Below are positions 17,640 to 26,745 of a stretch of DNA of 64,000 nucleotides, in pieces. The DNA is taken from positions 1 to 64,000 of the forward strand of contig NEWQ02000011.1 of NCBI GenBank assembly GCA_002869855.2, read 5' to 3'. Source of the DNA: Nitrospira sp. CG24D. Lineage in GTDB: Bacteria; Nitrospirota; Nitrospiria; Nitrospirales; Nitrospiraceae. The notes under the pieces were generated by a model that worked only from the letters and a program-made list of their open reading frames with translations, was not told the origin of the DNA and ran no database searches. Position numbers and translations under genes: made by a program. Position 1 is the first letter of the stretch. Each line of letters opens with the position of its first letter.

Positions 17640-19133
17640 ATGCGATCACGGTTGCTACATAGCCTCCTTGGCCTTGCCGCCCTTTTCCTGGCAATCGCCT
17701 CCTGTAGTCCTGCGGGTCCCACGCCTCAGGCCGGCGGCGGAATCGGCGGGACCGGGTCCGTCGCTACGGTCTCGTCCGGCCCTGTCACCAAATTCGGGAG
17801 CGTATTCGTCTCCGGAACGGAGTACGACAATACGAACACCCTGTATTGCATCGACGACACCCCCTGCACTGAGACGAACACCCTGAAGCTTGGAATGGTC
17901 GTGCTCGTCAACGGCATGGCAACTGAAGATTACGCCACCAATCAATTAGGGATCCGGGTCGCGAACACAATCACCTACGAAGAGACCGTCGAAGGCGAAG
18001 TGCAATCGGTAGCCGCGGACGGCCTAAGTCTGATCGTGCTCGGCCAGGTGGTGCACATCGACCAGAACACGAATATCGATGCCAGTATTCCAGGAAAATC
18101 CATCGCCAATCTCGTACCAGGCACAGACGTCGTCGAAGTCAGCGGATTCATCGTGGGGGATGGCCATATTCTTGCCACGTTCATCGAATTGCAGACCGGA
18201 ACCCCACACTACGAAATACTGGGAGTGATCAAGAACCATGAGCCCGCGAAACTGCGATTCGACGTCGGCACACTCATGGTCGAGTACACCACCACAACCG
18301 ACACCAGCCAAATGCCGCCGCTGTCCCAGTCGGCACCCACATGGAACGGAATCGTCGTCCACGTTCGCGGCGATCAATGGAGTTCAGGCGGCCCAGGTCC
18401 ATCCGGAGCGAAACTGACAGCGACACGAACCAAACCGCAAACCCTCGGTGTCACAAATATCGAAGATGCGGAAGTAGAGGGGTTCATTACACACCTGGAT
18501 CCATCGGGAACTGTGTTCATCGATAATATACGCATCACCACGACCCCATCGACGGTTTTCGAAGGCGGCACCGCCCTCGATCTGATCCTCGACACGCGCA
18601 TCGAAGTGCACGGCCGGGTCGTAAACGGCGTGCTGGAAGCAGAACACGTCTCGTTCAAAGGCGCCTTCGAACTTGAATCGAACGTGGCCTCGATCAATCC
18701 CGGCGCGCGCAGCCTGACCCTGGTCGGCATTTCTGGGACGACGCTCTATGCTGATAATGAAACGGCCATCGACGGAGAAGGTAATCTTCGCCGCTTCGCA
18801 GACATCGCTGTCGGCGATCATTTAAAAATTCACGGACGCCCCGCCGGAAACACCGGCATCCTGATCACGGAGCTGGAACGAAGCGATCCCGGCTCAAAGG
18901 TCAAACTGCAGGGGCCGATTCAGTCGGTTCTCGATCCGACCCTCACAATTGCAGGGGCCAGAATCAATGCCTCAGGCATTTTGAATAACAGGTTTATCGG
19001 AACCGATGGAACCATTATCGGACGCTCCGGGTTCTTCCAGGGACTCGGGATCGGCCGAAAAGTGACCATCACCGGAACGGCCGCAGGCGATACGGTAACC
19101 TGGACCAGTGCGCGGATTTCTGCCGGAGACTAG
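17640..19133 (+). CDS. DUF5666 domain lipoprotein
   Basis: This 497-residue protein begins with a lipobox-like signal (LFLAIASC, cysteine at about residue 22). The typical DUF5666 opening GGIGGTG and GPVTKFGSVFVSG follow, then about five beta-rich modules with recurring VEGEV, VxVxGRVVNGVLEA and LxGPIQSV strands. It is predicted to be anchored at the outer membrane or periplasm. The start is taken as ATG 17640; a TTG nine bases upstream is possible. It lies 31 bp after the DUF6502 gene and may be controlled with it by the palindrome at 16763. Function unknown. Confidence 0.85.
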   Translation: MRSRLLHSLLGLAALFLAIASCSPAGPTPQAGGGIGGTGSVATVSSGPVTKFGSVFVSGTEYDNTNTLYCIDDTPCTETNTLKLGMVVLVNGMATEDYATNQLGIRVANTITYEETVEGEVQSVAADGLSLIVLGQVVHIDQNTNIDASIPGKSIANLVPGTDVVEVSGFIVGDGHILATFIELQTGTPHYEILGVIKNHEPAKLRFDVGTLMVEYTTTTDTSQMPPLSQSAPTWNGIVVHVRGDQWSSGGPGPSGAKLTATRTKPQTLGVTNIEDAEVEGFITHLDPSGTVFIDNIRITTTPSTVFEGGTALDLILDTRIEVHGRVVNGVLEAEHVSFKGAFELESNVASINPGARSLTLVGISGTTLYADNETAIDGEGNLRRFADIAVGDHLKIHGRPAGNTGILITELERSDPGSKVKLQGPIQSVLDPTLTIAGARINASGILNNRFIGTDGTIIGRSGFFQGLGIGRKVTITGTAAGDTVTWTSARISAGD

Positions 19134-19169
19134 CAGCACCATTTCCCTTGACCGATGATGAATTGAGCT

Positions 19170-21581
19170 ATGTTCGTGTGCCACCTTCGCGACCAGTCGT
19201 TTCTCTTCACCGCCCTCCTCTTCGCATGTTTCTTTCCAACTTCGACATTTGCCGACTCGCTTGAATCCGCCCTCATGCCGGGCCAGGTCATTCAGGGGCA
19301 CGCGAAATGGGAGGAGACCTGCGCCAAATGCCACAAGCGGTTCGATAAGGCGGCGCAAACTCAGCTGTGCCAGGACTGCCATAAAGACCTCCGCCAGGAT
19401 ATCGAAAGCAAGCAGCGCTTTCATGGCCGGCTGAAAGAACAACGGGAATGTCGCGAGTGCCATACCGACCACAAGGGGCGAGAAGAGAACATTGCGCCGA
19501 TCAACGAATCCACCTTCGACCACGCCCAAACGAACTTTGCCCTCACAGGCGGCCACGCCGACACCAAGAAAGCCGAGTGCAAGGCCTGCCACAAACCCAA
19601 GATCAAATATCGGGAGGCACCATCGGAATGCCTGGCCTGCCACAAGAAAGACGACACCCACAAAAGCAACTTCGGAGAAAAATGCGAGGGCTGTCATACT
19701 GCAACGAATTGGAAAGAGATTATTTTCGACCATGAACGGGATACCAAGTACCCGTTACGAGACAAGCATCGATCCGCCAAGTGTGAAAGCTGCCATACAG
19801 GCCATCTCTACAAGGATAAACTCAAGACCGACTGTTACTCTTGCCATAAGAAAGACGACTATCACAAAGGCATCTTTGGCCAGAAATGCGAGACCTGCCA
19901 TGGTGAAAAGGATTGGAAGACCTCCCCGTTCAACCATGACAAGGACACCAAATACCCATTATTAGGCAAGCACAAGACGACCAAGTGCGAAAGCTGCCAC
20001 AAAGTGCCGGTGGCTAAAGCGAAGACTCCCACGGCCTGTTACGCCTGTCACAAGAAAGATGACAAGCACGAGAACGCGCTGGGCCAAGCCTGCGAACAAT
20101 GCCACACAGAAAAAGAGTGGAAAGACACCCGTCTCTTTGAGCACAATAAAACGAAATTCCCGCTACTCGGCAAACACGAAAAGGTCGATTGCAAAGGATG
20201 CCATCCCGACCGAAAGTACCGGCCCACGCCACTGACTTGTCACGCGTGCCACAAGAAAGACGATGTACATAAAGGAGACTACGGTGAGAAATGCCAGACC
20301 TGCCATACGGACCGCACGTGGAAAGAGATCACCTTCGATCATGATCGGGATACCAAATTCGCCTTGCGTGAGAAGCATCGGAGCGTGACCTGCCGCGGCT
20401 GTCATGCCGGTCATCTCTACCAGGATAAACTGAAGACCGACTGTGGCTCCTGCCATCGAAAAGACGACATCCATAACGCCGTCTTTGGGGTGAAATGCGA
20501 AACCTGCCATTCGGAAAAAATGTGGAAACCTTCGCCGTTCAATCATGACCGCGATACGAAATATCTCCTGCTGGGCGCGCACGAACTCGTCACCTGCGAG
20601 GAGTGCCACAGGGTTCCCGTGGCCAAAGAAAAAACGCCGACGACCTGTCAGGCGTGCCACCGCAAAGAGGACAAACACAAAGGCACATTTGGCGACCGAT
20701 GCGAGACCTGCCATCGCGAGAAGAGTTGGAAGCTCATTCGATTCGACCACGACCGGGATACGAAATACCCCCTGAACGGGAAACATCGAACCACAACCTG
20801 CACCAGCTGCCACAAAGGCCTTCTCTATAAGGACAAGACCCCGACCGACTGTGTGGCCTGTCACAAGAAAGACGATAAACACAAAGGATCATTCGGGAGC
20901 GTGTGCGGGGATTGCCACAATGAACAAAAGTGGCAAAACATCCTTTTTGATCACGACCGGCAGACGAAATATTCGCTCCGAGGAAAGCACGTGGGGCTGA
21001 AATGCGACAGCTGCCATAAAGGCCATGTATATAAGGACAAGACCTCACCGGAGTGTTATGCCTGCCACAAGAAGGACGATAAACATAAGGGGCAGGAAGG
21101 CCAGCAGTGCGAGACCTGCCATCGTGAAGCATCCTGGAAAGCCGTGTCGTTCGACCACGACAAAGCCCGTTTCCCCCTGCGCGGGCAACACGACATCCTT
21201 GACTGTCGAAAGTGTCACAAGTCATTGCTGTTTAAAGATGCCCCGTTGGACTGTGTCGGGTGTCATGCAAAGGAAGATGTGCACAAGCAGCGGTTCGGCA
21301 CACAATGCGAAACCTGCCACACCGCCCGTGACTGGAAGTTATGGGACTTCGATCACGATGTGCGAACCAAATTCAAGCTGGATGGCGGGCACAAGAAGGT
21401 TGATTGCTACGACTGCCATCACAAGCCAATGAAGGGGAAGCTCGTCACCTCGAATACCTGCAGCAGCTGCCACAAGAACGACGACAAACATGAAGGCGGC
21501 TTCGGCCCCCAGTGCGACCAATGCCATACCACCTCGCTGTGGAAAACGATCAAGCCAGGAGGAGGGATTCGGAGGAAATGA
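19170..21581 (+). CDS. 33-haem c-type cytochrome built from ten three-haem repeats
   Basis: This 803-residue exported protein (signal segment about residues 8-28, likely cleaved near TFADS) contains 33 CxxCH haem-attachment motifs. Three lie in the N-terminal part (CAKCH, CQDCH, CRECH). The rest fall in ten repeats of about 68 residues, each with three CxxCH and three extra conserved histidines (FDH-DRDTKY, GKH and KKDDKH). The one-to-one ratio of extra His to haems fits bis-His ligation. Repeats 2-4 resemble repeats 5-7, so a nine-haem block seems duplicated. It probably conducts electrons through the periplasm or outside the cell. No membrane anchor or catalytic site is visible. It lies 36 bp after the DUF5666 gene. 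Confidence 0.95.
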   Translation: MFVCHLRDQSFLFTALLFACFFPTSTFADSLESALMPGQVIQGHAKWEETCAKCHKRFDKAAQTQLCQDCHKDLRQDIESKQRFHGRLKEQRECRECHTDHKGREENIAPINESTFDHAQTNFALTGGHADTKKAECKACHKPKIKYREAPSECLACHKKDDTHKSNFGEKCEGCHTATNWKEIIFDHERDTKYPLRDKHRSAKCESCHTGHLYKDKLKTDCYSCHKKDDYHKGIFGQKCETCHGEKDWKTSPFNHDKDTKYPLLGKHKTTKCESCHKVPVAKAKTPTACYACHKKDDKHENALGQACEQCHTEKEWKDTRLFEHNKTKFPLLGKHEKVDCKGCHPDRKYRPTPLTCHACHKKDDVHKGDYGEKCQTCHTDRTWKEITFDHDRDTKFALREKHRSVTCRGCHAGHLYQDKLKTDCGSCHRKDDIHNAVFGVKCETCHSEKMWKPSPFNHDRDTKYLLLGAHELVTCEECHRVPVAKEKTPTTCQACHRKEDKHKGTFGDRCETCHREKSWKLIRFDHDRDTKYPLNGKHRTTTCTSCHKGLLYKDKTPTDCVACHKKDDKHKGSFGSVCGDCHNEQKWQNILFDHDRQTKYSLRGKHVGLKCDSCHKGHVYKDKTSPECYACHKKDDKHKGQEGQQCETCHREASWKAVSFDHDKARFPLRGQHDILDCRKCHKSLLFKDAPLDCVGCHAKEDVHKQRFGTQCETCHTARDWKLWDFDHDVRTKFKLDGGHKKVDCYDCHHKPMKGKLVTSNTCSSCHKNDDKHEGGFGPQCDQCHTTSLWKTIKPGGGIRRK

Positions 21582-21634
21582 TCACGCTCCGTGCATCGAC
21601 AGCGCCACACGGAACCGGATACTCTGCAGTCTGC

Positions 21635-22885
21635 TCATGGCATAATCCGTAGTACACAGTGATTGCCTGAATCCGCAACAAGAAGATTCCCCGCAGGGTC
21701 CCTGGTGAGTCCCATTGGATTATTCAGAGGGGCCGTCTCTGCAACCATCCCGTTGATTGAATGCCCCCGAAGGTCCGTCCCGGCAACCGTCGTGATGATT
21801 CCCGACTCCCCATCTATCCGCCTGATCCGGTTGTTAAACGTATCGCTGAGATAGACTGAGCCATCGGTATCGACGATAATCCCCGAAGGCTGCATCAGCC
21901 GGGCAAGGGTGGCACCGGCCCCATCACCGTCGAATCCTTCTTCCCCGGTTCCGGCGACGGTGCTCATGATCCCGCTGACGGCATCCACACGACGCACTCG
22001 GTTGTTCATCGTGTCGGCAATCAACAGGTGACCGTTCCCGTCAACGGCCACTCCGCTCGGGTTATTGAGTTCGGCCTGCACAGCAAGCCCGCCATCCCCT
22101 GCCTCTCCCGCAATGCCGCTGCCGGCGACCGTCACAATGATCTGCTGCGCACGATCCAGCTTCCGAATGCGATGGTTTCCGCTATCCGCAATGAAGAGGG
22201 TCCCATCAGCACCCATCGCGAGACCAGTCGGCCCACTCAATTGCGCCCGCACCGCAAGCCCCTCGTCCCCCGAAAACCCCTGTTCACCGGTCCCGGCGAC
22301 CGTAGAAATGATTCCCGTCCGAGCGTCGACAGTCCGAATCCGGTTATTGAAACTGTCCGCAATGATAATATTACCCTTGTCGTCGATCGCCACTCCCGAG
22401 GGGCTGTTCAACTGCGCCTCTGTTGCCAAGTCGCCGTCACCGGAGAATCCTTGCTGTCCCGTCCCAGCCACGGTCTCAATCTTTCCGCTTGCGGCATCCA
22501 CCCGGCGGACCCGGTTATTAAACGAATCCGCGATCACAATATTCCCCGCTGCATCCACCGCAACACCGGCCGCAAACCACAGACGTGCTCGAGTCGCGAG
22601 TCCCCCGTCGCCGATAGACCCTAATTCTCCGGTGCCCGCAACCATATAGACCCTGGAAGTCCGACTCTTCGAGGCCTGTTCGGACAGGCCAAGACCAGCA
22701 TCAGCCTCCAATGCGCGGAGCAGTTCCGGCGCAACATTCACCATCATAGTGCCGCCGGTCGGCATTTCTTCGACCGGAGGTTGGGCGACAGTCAGTCCCT
22801 GCGAAAAGCTCAGGCTGGGGACACCCGTCAGAACGACCACCGAAGAGAACAAGAGGTGGAAGGACATGCCGGTAATGCGGTTCAT
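21635..22885 (-). CDS. Exported NHL-repeat beta-propeller protein
   Basis: A 416-residue protein with a signal peptide (about residues 1-29). From about residue 75 there are six NHL-type repeats of about 56 residues with the pattern GVAVDxxGNIxIADSxNNRIRRVD and TVAGTGxxGFSGDGG, enough for a six-bladed propeller. Such propellers bind proteins or polysaccharides in the periplasm or outside the cell. AAGGAG lies six bases before the ATG. A sigma-70-like promoter and an exact TGGGA-N6-TCCCA operator lie just upstream. It is convergent with the 33-haem cytochrome gene, 53 bp apart. Confidence 0.9.
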   Translation of the reverse strand: MNRITGMSFHLLFSSVVVLTGVPSLSFSQGLTVAQPPVEEMPTGGTMMVNVAPELLRALEADAGLGLSEQASKSRTSRVYMVAGTGELGSIGDGGLATRARLWFAAGVAVDAAGNIVIADSFNNRVRRVDAASGKIETVAGTGQQGFSGDGDLATEAQLNSPSGVAIDDKGNIIIADSFNNRIRTVDARTGIISTVAGTGEQGFSGDEGLAVRAQLSGPTGLAMGADGTLFIADSGNHRIRKLDRAQQIIVTVAGSGIAGEAGDGGLAVQAELNNPSGVAVDGNGHLLIADTMNNRVRRVDAVSGIMSTVAGTGEEGFDGDGAGATLARLMQPSGIIVDTDGSVYLSDTFNNRIRRIDGESGIITTVAGTDLRGHSINGMVAETAPLNNPMGLTRDPAGNLLVADSGNHCVLRIMP

Positions 22886-22945
22886 GGAAGACTCCTTGAT
22901 ATAGAACGATGGGTTGTCGATAGCATGCGACGGCCCTACTGAAGA

Positions 22946-22961
22946 TGGGACAAACTTCCCA
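22946..22961. promoter_or_regulatory. TGGGA-N6-TCCCA operator candidate, site 2
   Basis: Exact palindrome TGGGA-CAAACT-TCCCA, lying at about +8 to +23 of the predicted NHL-gene transcript. This is a typical repressor (roadblock) position. Confidence 0.65.
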
Positions 22962-22974
22962 AACGTAGGGATGG

Positions 22975-23003
22975 ATTATACGTAGCAGCTCAAGACGTGT
23001 CTA
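22975..23003 (-). promoter_or_regulatory. Putative sigma-70 promoter of the NHL-repeat gene
   Basis: On the minus strand TAGACA (23003-22998), a 17-bp spacer and a perfect TATAAT (22980-22975). The predicted start at about 22968 gives a leader of about 83 nt before the ATG at 22885. Confidence 0.7.
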
Positions 23004-23592
23004 CCCCAAATACTGCCCTCATGACTAAATCTGACTAGCCCGATCGCGCGAGGAAATCCGGAAGGTTGGTGTTGTCGCAGACACGGCACAAGCATGTCAC
23101 TGCTGGCGGTGGGAAGGAGATTGAGGTGATGGTCGTTAAGATCGAGAGGAATTACTACTCGTAACGGGCTTCCGAATGCCACGCGTTGAAACGCTATTTT
23201 GCTCAGAGTTTTTCTCCGACCGAATTCTTACCATGATGGAAGATGTAGACATCAGCATCTGGACGTCCATCCAATTGCAGTTCATATATCCATCAATCGT
23301 CATGACTGACCGCATAGAAGCTATCCACTCCGACTAGTATGGAGCGGAACCTGGCCCGATGAATCCGGCACCGTATACGGTGAGATGAGTGAAGAGGGAG
23401 ATGCGATTACCTGGATAGACATGGAGAAGTGCGACCAACTTCGACCAATCAGCTCTCGACATGAGCCTGATCTTCAAACCTGCCCGCGAATGAGAGGCTT
23501 CACTGAAACCCAAAGCCTAGAGAGAAAGATTAGGACACAGGGAAAACCGCTCCATCGTTCCACTGGGCGCGTCGGATCACAGGAGGGCAAAT
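23004..23592. other. Gene-poor region
   Basis: About 590 bp with only short ORFs (for example 23385-23606 plus strand) that lack a ribosome-binding site and coding character. It lies upstream of the NHL gene and downstream of the PilZ gene on the minus strand. I see no RNA gene or repeat; it may be decayed sequence. Confidence 0.5.
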
Positions 23593-24399
23593 CTACTTCC
23601 AGCTAATCATAGTTTCGGCAAAACTAAGGAGGTCATCGTCGCCTGTCCGGCGAAGCCTCCGCTCAACTTGCACCAGCGGAAGGGCAAACTCTCGATTGCC
23701 AGAAAACAGGAGAGCTGCCATGCCGACGCCTCCACCAAAAGCCGCACAAGCTGTCGGGTCGAGAATCTTAGCGGAGTCAAAATCGATCCAGTACCACGCA
23801 TGGTGTATCGAGTTTCTGCGGATGACCTCTCCCACGTACGCGCCGACCCTGATCACAACATCAGACCACGCGTCCTCCATCCCGTGGCTCTGTCGGATCT
23901 GAGCAAGAAACGCATCGACGTGCCGAAGACTGTCACGTCCATAATCCAATTTCTTTCGATCAAGATACAGCGCACCAAAAATAGCAGGGCCTTTGTCGGC
24001 AACAAGCTGGTGCGCAAGAGCTCTCATTGCCTCAGTTCGATCATTCAGCGATTGCGCCATCAAACTGTGGAGGCACATTTCCGCAGCCTTGGATAGCGCC
24101 GTAAATTCAAGACCGAATTCCTGAGCCTTCCTCCATCTGACCCTAGCTACCTGGATGACCGTCGAAGAAGCCTGAGAAGGCAGTCGCAATGACGCAGTCA
24201 CCTGGTCACCGACTAAAGGAACAGTTTCACTGAGAACTTTTGCGCCGCGACGCGAGATATCAAAAACCACGCCCAATCCTTCCCGATTCCCCTCTGGTCC
24301 GCCATACCAACCTGAATATAGGAACGCACAGGGGAATGGAGTCCGCATTCTCACTCGTGGATACTGCCGTAATTCAGCTGCAGCCCCTTCTTGTCCCAT
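23593..24399 (-). CDS. PilZ-domain protein with unknown C-terminal domain
   Basis: This 268-residue cytoplasmic protein starts with a PilZ domain (about residues 10-105) that has RQYPR (RxxxR) and DISRRG (DxSxxG), the two c-di-GMP-binding signatures, followed by WRKAQEFGLEFT. The C-terminal half (about 115-268) carries GAYVGEVIRRN and WYWIDF and resembles domains of unknown function; I cannot name it. It is probably a c-di-GMP effector. GGAG lies nine bases before the ATG. An exact TGGGA-N6-TCCCA palindrome lies about 264 bp upstream. Confidence 0.85.
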   Translation of the reverse strand: MGQEGAAAELRQYPRVRMRTPFPCAFLYSGWYGGPEGNREGLGVVFDISRRGAKVLSETVPLVGDQVTASLRLPSQASSTVIQVARVRWRKAQEFGLEFTALSKAAEMCLHSLMAQSLNDRTEAMRALAHQLVADKGPAIFGALYLDRKKLDYGRDSLRHVDAFLAQIRQSHGMEDAWSDVVIRVGAYVGEVIRRNSIHHAWYWIDFDSAKILDPTACAAFGGGVGMAALLFSGNREFALPLVQVERRLRRTGDDDLLSFAETMISWK

Positions 24400-24662
24400 A
24401 CCTGAATTCTCCTCCCGACAGACATCAGCCCGATGAACGAAGAGTGAAGGCCAGCGATCTCAGGTCAGCTTGAAAAGCAGAGAACATGGGTACCGCTTGC
24501 GGGCAGAAGCAATACCAATGGACAAGAATGGGATATCTACCCGGCACAGGCGCCTTCTATAGTCTTCGGGACGCCCTTTGCTCCGACCGTCTTACCGGGA
24601 CCAATGCCAATCATGCTCCTCTTGTCTGCCCTTCTACCCACACACCGACAATACTCCAATCC

Positions 24663-24678
24663 TGGGAAATAGATCCCA
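24663..24678. promoter_or_regulatory. TGGGA-N6-TCCCA operator candidate, site 3
   Basis: Exact palindrome TGGGA-AATAGA-TCCCA. On the minus strand CTATTT lies within it and TTGGTT 17 bp upstream, a possible weak promoter toward the PilZ gene at 24399. The promoter is uncertain; the palindrome is exact. Confidence 0.55.
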
Positions 24679-25116
24679 CTCCGATAACGAACCAACCAGT
24701 GCAAGAGGCGCGCCCATAAGCCAACAGGGCCGAGCTATTTGATTCGCAGGAAATCCTGCAGCCATTAGGATAGGACGAATACGGACAGAGGCTCACATTT
24801 CGAACATGCAGGAATGGAAATACTCGCAACAGACAGGCCTATGCCAATGATCGCACAGTCCGCTTCACCCTGGTTTCTCCCGATCCGGCGAAACAGGAGC
24901 GTATATCTACCCACTACGGATCGGTAGCACCCTCACCTCTTTTCGTCATCGACGCCATAGAGAAAGACCTCTCGCCAACATATAGCACCGTAGGTAAATA
25001 CTTGAGCCTGAACGCGCGCCGTTCCTCGTCCCACCTGCGCGATTCGCAAGAAGCTCGAACCTGCTGTTTTTTCGAAACTATTTTGAGAAGGGATACTACC
25101 GTGAGACAACATGCTG

Positions 25117-25132
25117 TGGGATAGTTTTCCCT
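25117..25132. promoter_or_regulatory. Near-match operator (one mismatch), site 4
   Basis: TGGGA-TAGTTT-TCCCT, one base from the exact palindrome, 44 bp before the ATG of the NarL-type regulator and just downstream of its putative promoter. Confidence 0.4.
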
Positions 25133-25175
25133 TATCGCCAATATTAATTCCTTGACCGAAAACTACGCATCGCTC

Positions 25176-25970
25176 ATGGGTACAAACCACGACTTACAAA
25201 ACAAACGTCCTTCGAGCCAAAAGGCCGAATCGCATGACACTGCCGCAAGCCACACGAACGGCAATTCCTCCCATTTGCCTGTTCGGATCTTGCTGGTGGA
25301 AGACCATACGCTCGTTCGAGAAGCGCTGGCATCCTTGCTGAGTCTTGATAAGAATATTCACATCATCGGCGAAACGGGGAACGGCACTGAAGCCGTACAA
25401 CTCATCGCATCGCTTCAACCTGCCATTGTGCTCCTGGACCTCTCCTTACCAGGGCTTCATGGGACCGATATCATTCGCCAGGTGAAGGCGAGATTTCCGG
25501 ACATCAAGTGCCTGGTCCTCACCGTTCATATGTCTGAGCCAATCGTCCGCGCCGCCCTACAGGCGGGAGCAGCCGGATATCTCCTCAAAGAGGCGTCTCA
25601 TGCGGAACTCAAAACAGCTATTTACAGCGTGGCGCAAGGGAAGATGTATCTCAGCCCCATGATCACAGACAAAGTGCTCTCCGGGTACCTAGGCAACCCA
25701 GCCTCTGCTCCGAGCGAATCCAATCCATGGCATCGACTATCAGATCGTGAGCGGGAAGCGCTGAAGCTGGTGGCCGAAGGAGCCACAAGCAAGGAGATCG
25801 CCAAACAGTTGTGCATCAGTATCAGAACGGTAGAAAAACACCGCGCGAGTCTCATGAGCAAGCTCAACCTAAAATCTACGGCAGCCCTGACCGCCTATGC
25901 CATTAAGCATGAACTCGTTTCAAGCGCCGATGTGCTGAGACTCGACCTGTTGCAAGAGGACAACCTATGA
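25176..25970 (+). CDS. NarL/FixJ-family response regulator
   Basis: The 264-residue protein has a receiver domain (about residues 35-155: LLVEDH acidic pair, LLDLSLPG phospho-acceptor Asp, LTVH, and LLKEAS lysine) and a LuxR-type helix-turn-helix (about 185-250: LSDREREALKLVAEG, TSKEIAKQL, ISIRTVEKHRASLMSKL). It should bind DNA when phosphorylated. The NarX-type kinase at 26746 is the obvious partner. The ATG at 25176 is preferred; a TTG at 25152 is in frame; neither has a clear Shine-Dalgarno. It starts a plus-strand series of six genes on electron-transfer and sensing. Confidence 0.92.
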   Translation: MGTNHDLQNKRPSSQKAESHDTAASHTNGNSSHLPVRILLVEDHTLVREALASLLSLDKNIHIIGETGNGTEAVQLIASLQPAIVLLDLSLPGLHGTDIIRQVKARFPDIKCLVLTVHMSEPIVRAALQAGAAGYLLKEASHAELKTAIYSVAQGKMYLSPMITDKVLSGYLGNPASAPSESNPWHRLSDREREALKLVAEGATSKEIAKQLCISIRTVEKHRASLMSKLNLKSTAALTAYAIKHELVSSADVLRLDLLQEDNL

Positions 25971-26007
25971 GTCACTCATGTCCTGACATCCGCCAAGGAG
26001 ACATCCC

Positions 26008-26736
26008 ATGTTCTTGATTATCTTGATAGTGACACTGCTCTTTCCAAACATGGCACCAGCCCAGACTCAGAAAGAACAGGGAGTCGTCACCATACAGGTA
26101 CTGTATCGCGGCGCAGTTCCTCCTCCGGCTGTCATGAAAGTGACCCGCGATGCAGACGTCTGCGGCATATCAATGCCGATGCACTCGTTGACCGTCCACT
26201 CGCCTTCTAGGGGACTGAAGGATGCCGTGGTCACGATCGAGGGGATTCCTGCGCCAGACACAGAGCATGCGCCTCCGACACCGATGGTCTTGTCGAACTC
26301 TGGATGCGCGTTTTCCCCTCATGTGCTGCCCCTCAGAATGGGGTCACCGCTCGAGATCCACAACCAGGACCCCGTGATGCACAACACCCATATTACAAGC
26401 GACGTACGCACGTTCATCAATGTGGCCATGGTGGCAAAGGCTCGCCCTGTCGTCAAAAAGGTAGAGAAATCGGGACTGTATCGAGTCCAATGCGATGCCC
26501 ATAAATTCATGCGCGGATACGTGCTGGCGGCGGAGCATCCCTACTTCGGCATGACCGACGAACGCGGACATACCCGAATCCTCAACGTACCTCCGGGAAA
26601 CCACGAGATCTCTGTCTGGCATGAGCAACTAGGACCGCTGCAGGCCCACGTGACGGTCCCTCCCAATGGAGAAGTCGTCGTGACACTCGAGTATTCCGAA
26701 GACCGAGCACACCATGGCGATCGTACGAATAAGTGA
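26008..26736 (+). CDS. Exported cupredoxin-like (plastocyanin-type) protein
   Basis: This 242-residue protein has a signal peptide (about residues 1-19). A cupredoxin-like core follows, with possible copper ligands HNTH (125-128) and C162-x2-H165-x2-M168 in QCDAHKFMRG. CAFSPH (100-105) is also conserved in such proteins. After residue 180 a carboxypeptidase-regulatory-like beta domain follows (MTDERGHTRILNVPPG). It may carry electrons or sense copper or redox in the periplasm. AAGGAG is seven bases upstream. The kinase gene starts 9 bp after its stop, so the two are co-transcribed. Confidence 0.85.
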   Translation: MFLIILIVTLLFPNMAPAQTQKEQGVVTIQVLYRGAVPPPAVMKVTRDADVCGISMPMHSLTVHSPSRGLKDAVVTIEGIPAPDTEHAPPTPMVLSNSGCAFSPHVLPLRMGSPLEIHNQDPVMHNTHITSDVRTFINVAMVAKARPVVKKVEKSGLYRVQCDAHKFMRGYVLAAEHPYFGMTDERGHTRILNVPPGNHEISVWHEQLGPLQAHVTVPPNGEVVVTLEYSEDRAHHGDRTNK

Positions 26737-26745
26737 GCGACACCC

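Larger units (their letters stand above)
24400..25175. other. Long divergent intergenic region with operator candidates
   Basis: About 775 bp between the PilZ gene (minus) and the response-regulator gene (plus). It contains the palindromes at 24663 and 25117, a small hairpin GCAGGA-AA-TCCTGC (24746-24759) and no convincing gene. TTTCGA (25070-25075) and GATACT (25092-25097), 16 bp apart, may be the promoter of the response-regulator gene. Confidence 0.5.

Noticed and set aside
20163..20882. 239-codon minus-strand frame with repeated hydrophobic stretches over the cytochrome gene
   Set aside because: Its periodicity is the reverse reading of the CxxCH repeats; no signal or start support.
19540..21560. 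Regular DNA repeats of about 200 bp that could be taken for a CRISPR or tandem repeat array
   Set aside because: They are diverged coding repeats in one continuous frame with conserved CxxCH codons, not short identical repeats with spacers.
22976..23182. 68-codon minus-strand frame upstream of the NHL gene
   Set aside because: It overlaps the predicted promoter, has no ribosome-binding site and no recognisable features.
23385..23606. 73-codon plus-strand frame
   Set aside because: No ribosome-binding site, no domain, and it runs into the PilZ gene on the other strand.
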